Part shown: positions 1 to 4,855 of the stretch, one piece after another
How the letters are laid out: each line of letters begins with the position of its first letter
Numbering within the stretch: position 1 is the first letter of the stretch
Source: an uncultured Solirubrobacterales bacterium
GTDB lineage: Bacteria > Actinomycetota > Thermoleophilia > Solirubrobacterales > Solirubrobacteraceae
NCBI GenBank assembly: GCA_937973575.1
Contig: CALJKH010000193.1
Location: forward strand, 1-9,337
DNA length: 9,337 nucleotides
Direction: 5' to 3'
Program-made: the position numbers and the translations under genes
Notes under the pieces: generated by a model
Told to the model about the DNA's origin: nothing
The model's input: the letters and a program-made list of their open reading frames with translations, nothing else
The model's database searches: none

Positions 1-899
1 CTCTCGACTCGGTGGTCTCAACCCTTGAGGATGGCCATCGAGCCTATTGGAGGGCAATGGCGGGAACTTTCAAGGAAGACGTCCCGGGCTCGTCAAACAA
101 GTGGGCTCGTATCGGCACTGCTGTCTACTCTGGGCCGCAGCCGTCCGAGTCCATCCATGACAAGAAGGACTGGAGTCAGACCAAGGCCTATGAGAAAAGC
201 GACATTGTCCGGTCGCGCGACGGCAACTGGTACGTAGCGAAAGAGTCCATTAATCCATCAAGCGATCCTCCGTCCCCATCGAGCGCAGCTTGGGAACTCC
301 GGACAAAAGCAAGCTCGGTCGTTTGGGATCCAGAGCAGAATTCTTATCCGGCCGGCTCAGTAGTCGAGAGGATCGTCGATAACAACGCGCTCTGTCATAG
401 TGCCTCCCGCCCGGGGTCAATCCGCCCCCTATCTGAGATGGGGAAGGACCTAAAGGACGCCGCGAAGAAGGATTCCACCAACATTGATGAGCTTGGGAGC
501 TTCTTCCCGAAGGTCACCCTGATTATCCCCTCGCGGTGCCGGATCGACGCGGGGATGAAATGCTCGGATGGCTCGGTAGGAGGACCCACTACGCTCGCGA
601 AGTTCCTGAAGGACTCCGTTCTGACTGGGTTGGTAGACAAGGCCCCCTTCAAACAAGATGGTTTCGCTCTGGTCGCATGGGATCGGCCTGCTGCAGGAAC
701 CTCCACGCCAGGTGGGGCGTTGGTGCTCTCGGACCTCACCTCAACAGGTCGCTCGAATAAAACGCCTTACGACATCCTGAGCCTGACTCGAACGATCGAA
801 GATCGGTTCGGACTGGCAGGAGGAGCAGGCATGCCCCCGTACCTCGGTATTTCAGATAAGTCAACGCCTCTTGGGCTTGATGTATTTCCCCGCCGCTAA
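1..899 (+). CDS. Phosphoesterase-family protein with carbohydrate-binding-like modules (5' end missing)
   Basis: The frame is open from base 3, so the GTG at 12 is probably internal and the true start lies upstream; residue numbers here count from that GTG. Residues about 1-130 hold Trp/Tyr-rich modules resembling CBM5/12 chitin-binding repeats: the tail of one ending at W31, a full one at W54-W94, and a degenerate one from W105. Residues about 160-295 resemble the C-terminal half of the phosphoesterase family that includes acid phosphatases and phospholipases C (PF04185 type): a FPKVTLIIP strand, then C176/D179/C184, a FALVAWD strand, a GALVLSDLTSTG segment and TPYDILSLTRTIEDRFGL, the family's usual TPYNHYSLLRTIED-like block. 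The usual WDE is WDR here and a His expected after D179 is absent, so catalytic competence is doubtful. Likely exported, but the signal peptide would be outside the window. The family call is by eye; the N-terminal catalytic part cannot be seen. Confidence 0.72.
   Translation, partial: LDSVVSTLEDGHRAYWRAMAGTFKEDVPGSSNKWARIGTAVYSGPQPSESIHDKKDWSQTKAYEKSDIVRSRDGNWYVAKESINPSSDPPSPSSAAWELRTKASSVVWDPEQNSYPAGSVVERIVDNNALCHSASRPGSIRPLSEMGKDLKDAAKKDSTNIDELGSFFPKVTLIIPSRCRIDAGMKCSDGSVGGPTTLAKFLKDSVLTGLVDKAPFKQDGFALVAWDRPAAGTSTPGGALVLSDLTSTGRSNKTPYDILSLTRTIEDRFGLAGGAGMPPYLGISDKSTPLGLDVFPRR
12..395 (+). repeat. Carbohydrate-binding-like module repeats in the phosphoesterase protein
   Basis: Three protein-level repeats follow the pattern W....Y..G/SD.V......WY.A......P....... 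W. The first is cut by the window edge and ends with DVPGSSNKW (to base 104). The second spans bases 171-293 (W54-W94). The third starts at base 324 and loses its last aromatic residues. The spacer between the first and second contains VYSGPQP, a motif that recurs as PYTGPQP after the modules of the exported protein at 1517-3007. The pattern matches CBM5/12-type modules that bind chitin or related glycans, but ligand specificity is inference. Confidence 0.55.
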
Positions 900-933
900 A
901 CAAAACTTCAACACCAAACCACTAGGAGAAAAC

Positions 934-1398
934 ATGGCCATTTCAGATCGACTTCCAAACTCAGTTAAGAGCCGCATGCCTGCGCAGAAGGCTGAGGATC
1001 AGGCAGCTGAGGCTGCTGCAACGCCACAGGTACCGCTGACGGAGCTCCGGAAGCGCCGTGATGCGCTCGCCCAGCAGTTCGGCGAGATGCAGTACGACTT
1101 GGGCGGCATCGTCTACGAGATGGCTCGCCGTGACCATTACCGGATGGATGTGGTCACCTCAAAGGCGGCAGATCTTCAGCGGGTTGACGCTGAACTGGGT
1201 GAAGCCGAGCGTCTATTGAGGCTTGAGGATGCAGCTGCAGCAGGTAACTGCCGCTTCTGTGGCTCACTTCATGCGGGCGGAGCAACCTACTGCTGGCAGT
1301 GTGGCGAAAGGCTTCTCATAGCTTCAACGCCTGAGGTGTCAAACCCAGCCGTTCCGGGTGAATTCCCCACAAACGGGACAACACCCGGGTTTAGCTGA
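934..1398 (+). CDS. Small coiled-coil protein with C-terminal zinc ribbon, function unknown
   Basis: Encodes 154 aa. The ATG at 934 is chosen over an in-frame upstream GTG at 871 because AGGAG lies at 924-928 with a five-base spacer and because the upstream start would overlap the preceding gene. Residues about 34-104 are charged and Leu/Ala-rich, predicted helical and probably coiled-coil. C106-x2-C109-x10-C120-x2-C123 is a clear zinc-ribbon (rubredoxin-like knuckle pair). The last 25 residues are Pro/Gly/Thr-rich and probably disordered. There is no signal peptide or membrane segment, so it is likely cytoplasmic. It sits 34 bases after the phosphoesterase gene and ahead of the exported module protein, so co-transcription is plausible. 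Zinc ribbons of this type mediate protein or nucleic acid contacts; no specific function can be assigned. Confidence 0.8.
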   Translation: MAISDRLPNSVKSRMPAQKAEDQAAEAAATPQVPLTELRKRRDALAQQFGEMQYDLGGIVYEMARRDHYRMDVVTSKAADLQRVDAELGEAERLLRLEDAAAAGNCRFCGSLHAGGATYCWQCGERLLIASTPEVSNPAVPGEFPTNGTTPGFS

Positions 1399-1420
1399 CT
1401 TTCAGCTTTTCACCACCCGG

Positions 1421-1442
1421 TCACCGGCGGTTCACACGGTGA
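1421..1442 (+). other. Short stem-loop downstream of the zinc-ribbon gene
   Basis: TCACCG at 1421-1426 pairs with CGGTGA at 1437-1442 around a 10-base loop. It begins 23 bases after the zinc-ribbon stop. No T-run follows, so it could be a weak attenuator or processing site, or chance. Confidence 0.25.
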
Positions 1443-1460
1443 GGCAGCCATAGCTTGAAA

Positions 1461-1507
1461 CTCCTTGATAGATGCCATCAATGTCATCTATCAACTACAT
1501 CAAGGAG
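1461..1507 (+). promoter_or_regulatory. Nested inverted repeat overlapping the Shine-Dalgarno of the exported module protein
   Basis: TTGATAGATG (1465-1474) and CATCTATCAA (1485-1494) form a perfect 10-base inverted repeat around a 10-base loop. In addition CTCCTTGAT (1461-1469) is perfectly complementary to ATCAAGGAG (1499-1507), which contains the AAGGAG ribosome-binding site for the GTG at 1517. ATCAA occurs twice on the 3' side (1490-1494 and 1499-1503), so the 5' strand can pair in two registers. In RNA this would hide the ribosome-binding site; in DNA the palindrome could be an operator. A promoter reading is also possible: TTGATA at 1465-1470 as -35 and TATCAA at 1489-1494 as -10 with an 18-base gap. 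The repeats are directly visible; the function is inference. Confidence 0.5.
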
Positions 1508-1516
1508 CTAAAGAAA

Positions 1517-3007
1517 GTGCGTCTTCCGAAGCGAATCGCCGCAGTCGGAACAGCAGGCCTTATCGTCGGTGCATTCGCCGGCGCCCCTGCTGCCCCAGCT
1601 GCCCAGAATTACGCCCCGCAGTGCGATGCAACTGCGAAGTTCACCCTGCAAGGACTGAAGGTTGCTTACAACATTGTTTGCACCGACTACACCGACGTCA
1701 GCACCGTTACGACGGCTGGCGACAGCAACCAGGGTACTTGGAGTGCAAAGTCCTACAACGAGGGCGACTACGTCAAGTACAGCAACAAGTGGTACCGCGC
1801 TGCAATCGCCGCGACTTCGGCCGACGAGCCTACAAAGCCGCGGACGGAAGACGGCGAGCTCATCAATGTTTGGACTGAGCAGACCGCCGATGTAGCAGCC
1901 GCATGGTCAGCAACGTCGACTGGTGCTACGACAACAGCTGGTTCGTTCCCATCAGGGTACGTCGTCACCAACAAGGTCAGCGATGTAGTTCATTACTTCA
2001 AGGCCAACGCAGACGCCACCGCAACTGACGTCCCTGGCAGCTCATCGAAGTGGGACGACCTCGGAGCCTACGCTGCAACATGGAGCGCAGGGTCATACGC
2101 AAGCGGTTCGATCGTCTTCAAGGACGACAAGTTCTGGAAGGCAACATCAGCTGCAGTAGCAGGCGATGTTCCAGGCACGGCTTCGAACTGGCAGGACAAG
2201 GGTGCGCAGATCAGCAGCCCAACCCTTCCGCTTCCTTACACTGGCCCTCAGCCAGGAGGCAGCAAGACTCTCACCGTCAAGTACCCAGCCCTCGTTTCGG
2301 GCTACTCAGTCATCGTTCTCAACAACGGTGTTGATGGGTTTGACACAGAGCCAGCAATCCTCAAGGCTGACAAGACAGGCCCGGCACCAAACCAGACTCA
2401 GTTCTGCAACGGTGACCACCCAGGCGCCGGCGTAAGCTGCAGCCTCCAGAGCCCGGTCAACCTCTACGGTCAGCTCAACTCAGACAGCAGCTACACGCAG
2501 CTGACTGGTAAGACGATCGCAATCAAGAACGCTGACAACACGTACAGCGATCTGAAGAGCACCAACCTCTACGGCGACAACAGCCTCACAGGTTCACCAG
2601 TTAAGACTTCGGCTTCAACCGACTTCTTCAACTTGGGTGCTCTCGGTAACACGACCAATGCCGGCAAGATGATCATGCCTGCTCTGTCCGGAAGCAACAT
2701 CACCGGCGAGCTTGAGATCAGCGACAGCCCTTGCACCTGGGGTGGAAGCCTCCAGATGGTTGCTATCACCGCAGACCCAGAGGGTCAGATGAACACCCCA
2801 ATCTCGTTTGAGATTCCGAAGAGCAAGTACTTCCGCATCATCAAGCTCAAGGACGGCTCACGTGAGACGCAGGAGATCCCTGCAGGCTGCACGTTCAACT
2901 ACAGCTCAACGAGCGAGAAGGTCTACTCATACGACAACGACCTCAAGATTGTTGCGCTCGCACGTCCAGCAAAGGGCTCCGCAACCCGGATCCTCGCTGT
3001 CGAGTAG
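1517..3007 (+). CDS. Secreted protein with three carbohydrate-binding-like modules, function unknown
   Basis: Encodes 496 aa from the GTG at 1517, which has AAGGAG at 1502-1507 and gives a textbook signal peptide: MRLPKR, a hydrophobic AAVGTAGLIVGAFAG stretch, then an Ala/Pro-rich cleavage region ending near APAAQ. An in-frame ATG at 1472 or 1481 would add 15 or 12 polar residues and has no ribosome-binding site. Mature residues about 75-225 hold three Trp/Tyr repeats of CBM5/12-like pattern (W75-W119, W130-W179, W189-W225). After a Pro-rich linker with PYTGPQP comes a roughly 250-residue region rich in Ser, Thr, Asn and Gly and probably beta-structured, which I do not recognise. Six cysteines (36, 55, 297, 308, 406, 458) could form three disulfides. 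There is no C-terminal membrane anchor or LPxTG signal, so it is either released or held non-covalently. It shares modules with the gene at 1-899. A structural or adhesive surface role is conceivable; no enzyme motif was seen. Confidence 0.82.
   Translation: MRLPKRIAAVGTAGLIVGAFAGAPAAPAAQNYAPQCDATAKFTLQGLKVAYNIVCTDYTDVSTVTTAGDSNQGTWSAKSYNEGDYVKYSNKWYRAAIAATSADEPTKPRTEDGELINVWTEQTADVAAAWSATSTGATTTAGSFPSGYVVTNKVSDVVHYFKANADATATDVPGSSSKWDDLGAYAATWSAGSYASGSIVFKDDKFWKATSAAVAGDVPGTASNWQDKGAQISSPTLPLPYTGPQPGGSKTLTVKYPALVSGYSVIVLNNGVDGFDTEPAILKADKTGPAPNQTQFCNGDHPGAGVSCSLQSPVNLYGQLNSDSSYTQLTGKTIAIKNADNTYSDLKSTNLYGDNSLTGSPVKTSASTDFFNLGALGNTTNAGKMIMPALSGSNITGELEISDSPCTWGGSLQMVAITADPEGQMNTPISFEIPKSKYFRIIKLKDGSRETQEIPAGCTFNYSSTSEKVYSYDNDLKIVALARPAKGSATRILAVE
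1739..2191 (+). repeat. Three tandem carbohydrate-binding-like modules
   Basis: The modules run about 1739-1873, 1904-2053 and 2081-2191. Each begins with a Trp (GTWSAKSY, AAWSATST, ATWSAGSY), contains a G/S-Y/S-x-V core followed by an aromatic pair (KWYRA, HYFKA, FWKAT) and ends with a Trp preceded by a Pro/Ser-rich turn (DVPGSSSKW and DVPGTASNW in copies 2 and 3). Copies 2 and 3 are closest to each other and to the module remnant at the start of the window. The repeats are diverged at DNA level, so they are old rather than recent duplications. Confidence 0.6.
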
Positions 3008-3025
3008 CAAACGGAACTGAGAAAA

Positions 3026-3049
3026 GGGGAGTCGCCTAGGCGGCTCCCC
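3026..3049 (+). terminator. Strong GC-rich stem-loop after the exported protein gene
   Basis: GGGGAGTCGCC (3026-3036) pairs with GGCGGCTCCCC (3039-3049), with one T-G wobble, 19 bases after the stop codon. The A-run just before it (3022-3025) would become a T-run on the opposite strand, and no T-run follows on the + strand. It fits a bidirectional or L-shaped actinobacterial terminator. Confidence 0.7.
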
Positions 3050-3063
3050 TCACTCGGAACTCC

Positions 3064-3111
3064 TGCGCCCTGCTTCCTCGGGCGCAGCACCGGATGACCG
3101 TCGGGGGACGG
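3064..3111. other. Two further stem-loops flanked by a 9-base direct repeat
   Basis: TGCGCCC (3064-3070) pairs with GGGCGCA (3080-3086) around nine bases. CCGTC (3098-3102) pairs with GACGG (3107-3111) around GGGG. The direct repeat GCACCGGAT occurs at 3087-3095 and again at 3111-3119, bracketing the second hairpin. No ORF was seen. Possible roles are reinforced termination, an RNA 3'-end protector or a small RNA; none is proven. Confidence 0.4.
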
Positions 3112-3129
3112 CACCGGATCTCCCACCGG

Positions 3130-3162
3130 CCTCGGTTCTAACGAACCGGGGCTGGTTCTTTT
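3130..3162 (+). terminator. Intrinsic terminator-like hairpin with T-run
   Basis: CCTCGGTTC (3130-3138) pairs with GAACCGGGG (3143-3151) around TAAC, including one T-G wobble, and is followed by TTCTTTT at 3156-3162. This is the only hairpin of the intergenic set with a T-run on the + strand. It abuts the stop codon of the convergent minus-strand gene and may serve transcripts from both sides. Confidence 0.65.
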
Positions 3163-3799
3163 ATGAGGTCTTCGACCCCGGCTTGGTTCCGAACACCGAA
3201 TCCCAGAACGGGGCGCTGACACCAAAGCCGGTGCTGTGGTCTTGGAAGTGGTGGCGCATGTGGAGCTCACGCAGCTTCCGCCCAAGCGCTGTCCGGGGCC
3301 GGTGGTGGTGCACGTGGTAGTGGAGCATGTCGTAGAAGAGGTATCCCGAAAGGAAGCCGCCGCCAAACACAAGCCATGCGCCTTCTGGCAACACTGCCGA
3401 GAACAGCAAGAGGAAGAGGCTGGCAAGGGGGATGCTGGCCGCTGGGGGCATGACTAGGCGCAGAGGGTCGTTTGGATGGTCGTGATGAACGCCGTGGATC
3501 ATGAAGTGGAAGCGGTGCGCCCACTCGTTATCAGCGTCAAAGTGGAAAACGAGCCTGTGGAGCCAGTACTCGGTGAACGTCCAAAAGAGCCAGCCTCCCG
3601 GGTACCAAAGCAGTGCTGATGGGCCGACCTCAATCGAGCCAGTAACGACCAGTGCCGAGATTGTCGGGACGAAGATGATCGGGACAACCGCAGGGTGGAC
3701 TCGAGAGACCCTGTCCATCAAGTCAGACTTGAACATCCGCGGTGATGCCTTGAGGAGTTCGCTGCGCGACTGAGGCTCTGTGCTGGTTGCGTCACCCAT
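3161..3799 (-). CDS. Fatty-acid 2-hydroxylase / sterol desaturase family membrane protein
   Basis: Encodes 212 aa. The histidine clusters match the fatty-acid hydroxylase superfamily (PF04116): EYWLHRLVFHF (H81, H86), HFMIHGVHHDHPND (H98, H102, H105, H106, H108), FYDMLHYHVHHHRP (H160-H166) and ELHMRHHFQDH (H180, H183, H184, H188). In the family these bind a di-metal centre that hydroxylates an acyl chain with O2. Hydrophobic segments near residues 36-54, 62-79, 120-138 and 141-157 indicate an integral membrane protein with the His clusters on one face. The spacing is closest to the Scs7/FA2H group, but the N-terminal cytochrome b5 domain of the eukaryotic enzymes is absent, so an external electron donor is needed. 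A carotenoid or other lipid hydroxylase cannot be excluded. The start at 3799 has no Shine-Dalgarno; TAGGCT ten bases upstream suggests a leaderless or short-leader transcript. Divergent from the epimerase gene. Confidence 0.88.
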   Translation of the reverse strand: MGDATSTEPQSRSELLKASPRMFKSDLMDRVSRVHPAVVPIIFVPTISALVVTGSIEVGPSALLWYPGGWLFWTFTEYWLHRLVFHFDADNEWAHRFHFMIHGVHHDHPNDPLRLVMPPAASIPLASLFLLLFSAVLPEGAWLVFGGGFLSGYLFYDMLHYHVHHHRPRTALGRKLRELHMRHHFQDHSTGFGVSAPFWDSVFGTKPGSKTS

Positions 3800-3852
3800 T
3801 CGAATGCCAAGCCTACCGCCAGTAGTCCGTTTCAGCCAATAGATTCCCAGCG
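3800..3852. promoter_or_regulatory. Divergent promoter region between hydroxylase and epimerase genes
   Basis: Only 53 bases separate the two start codons. For the + strand gene, TAGATT at 3840-3845 lies seven bases before the GTG. For the minus-strand gene, TAGGCT (plus-strand 3810-3815) lies ten bases before the ATG, with TTGGCT (plus-strand 3834-3839) 18 bases further upstream as a possible -35. Neither gene has a Shine-Dalgarno sequence. Leaderless transcription from back-to-back promoters is the simplest reading. Confidence 0.45.
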
Positions 3853-4779
3853 GTGAAAGCGCTTGTTACCGGCGGAGCCGGCTTCGTCGGATCTAACCTT
3901 GTTGACGCCCTCGTTGAGGAGGGACATGAGGTAACAGTTCTGGACGACCTTTCAACTGGCCGCGAAGTGAACTTGGAGCAGGCTGTTGCCGCTGGCGCCA
4001 GGTTCGTTAATTGTGATGTAGCTAATGCTGCGCAGGTTGCAGGCCTGTTTGAGGAGGTCCAGCCCGACCTTGTCTTCCACCTAGCAGCGCAGGCGCAGGT
4101 GAATGACTCAGTGTCTGACCCAGCGAGGGACGCGAAGGTCAATGTGCTCGGGACGATCTCAGTCCTCGAGGGAGCCGTCAAGGCTGGGACTGAGCGCCTT
4201 GTCTATGTCTCGACAGGTGGAGCGATGTATGGCGAGTCGGGGATTTATCCGACCCCTGAGACTGCACCGATCCACCCTGAAAGCCCCTATGGGGCGAGCA
4301 AGTTTGCAGCTGAGTCGTACGTCTACATGTACGGCCATCTGCACGATATTTCCACCTACACCCTGAGGCTTGCCAATGTCTACGGGCCACGCCAAATCCC
4401 GCATGCTGAAGGTGGGGTTGTCGCGATCTTCTGCGAACGGGCGCTGGCAGGGCAAGGCGCAGTCATCAACGGTGATGGGGAGCAGACCCGTGACTTTGTC
4501 GAGGTGTCGGATGTAGTGCGGGCATTGCTCGCTGCGGCTGCGTCGAGAGAATCAGGCGCCTGCAACATTGGGACGGGGCTTGAGACCAGCATTAACGAGC
4601 TTGTTGGAGCGATTGGTGGCCTTGTGGCCCATGATCTTGAGGTCACTTACGCACCAGCCCGTGATGGGGAGGTACGCAGGTCTGTGCTTGATCCAAGCCT
4701 CGCCCTGGAGACCTTTAGCTGGAAGGCAGAGGTTGGCCTCGAGCAGGGCCTTCGCCGCACTCTTGACCACTTCGCTTAG
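3853..4779 (+). CDS. NAD-dependent sugar epimerase, UDP-glucose 4-epimerase-like
   Basis: Encodes 308 aa, full length for an extended short-chain dehydrogenase. The N-terminal Rossmann motif TGGAGFVGS (6-14) binds NAD; D31/D32 at the end of strand 2 suit NAD rather than NADP. HLAAQAQV (76-83) and VSTGGAMYG (119-127) follow, with the catalytic Y146-x3-K150 in SPYGASK and the LRLANVYGPRQ block (171-181). The C-terminal part has NGDGEQTRDFVEVSDVV (206-222), typical of GalE-like and related nucleotide-sugar epimerases/dehydratases. Expected role: interconversion of UDP-sugars for surface glycans, in the cytoplasm. Substrate cannot be fixed from sequence; UDP-glucuronate epimerase or another sugar is possible, so no symbol is given. 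The GTG start at 3853 yields the Rossmann strand immediately and has no Shine-Dalgarno. Confidence 0.9.
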   Translation: MKALVTGGAGFVGSNLVDALVEEGHEVTVLDDLSTGREVNLEQAVAAGARFVNCDVANAAQVAGLFEEVQPDLVFHLAAQAQVNDSVSDPARDAKVNVLGTISVLEGAVKAGTERLVYVSTGGAMYGESGIYPTPETAPIHPESPYGASKFAAESYVYMYGHLHDISTYTLRLANVYGPRQIPHAEGGVVAIFCERALAGQGAVINGDGEQTRDFVEVSDVVRALLAAAASRESGACNIGTGLETSINELVGAIGGLVAHDLEVTYAPARDGEVRRSVLDPSLALETFSWKAEVGLEQGLRRTLDHFA

Positions 4780-4801
4780 CGGCCTCGTAAACGTTCGCTG
4801 T

Positions 4802-4855
4802 TAGCGGGGCAAGCGCTGTGGCGCTAGCCGCCCCCGGCGCTAGAGTCACACCTCA
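4802..4855 (+). promoter_or_regulatory. Leaderless promoter of dnaX with stem-loop and 8-base direct repeat
   Basis: TAGAGT at 4841-4846 is nine bases before the dnaX GTG and there is no Shine-Dalgarno, consistent with a leaderless transcript. AGCGC (4812-4816) pairs with GCGCT (4821-4825) around TGTG, which could end the epimerase transcript. GGCGCTAG occurs at 4820-4827 and again at 4836-4843, the second copy overlapping the -10-like box; it may be a regulator site or chance. Confidence 0.4.

Noticed and set aside
1472..1516. ATG at 1472 (or 1481) as the start of the exported protein
   Set aside because: There is no ribosome-binding site ahead of it, and it would bury the signal peptide behind extra polar residues; the GTG at 1517 has AAGGAG and an ideal signal peptide.
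2923..3426. Long minus-strand open frame across the end of the exported protein gene and the hairpin region
   Set aside because: It overlaps two well-supported genes and the hairpin cluster, has a low-complexity Ser/Thr/Arg composition and no recognisable motif; it is a shadow frame of G+C-rich DNA.
4780..4855. Signal recognition particle RNA upstream of dnaX, a common actinobacterial and firmicute arrangement
   Set aside because: The gap is only 76 bases and lacks the conserved GGAAGGAAGCAG-like core.
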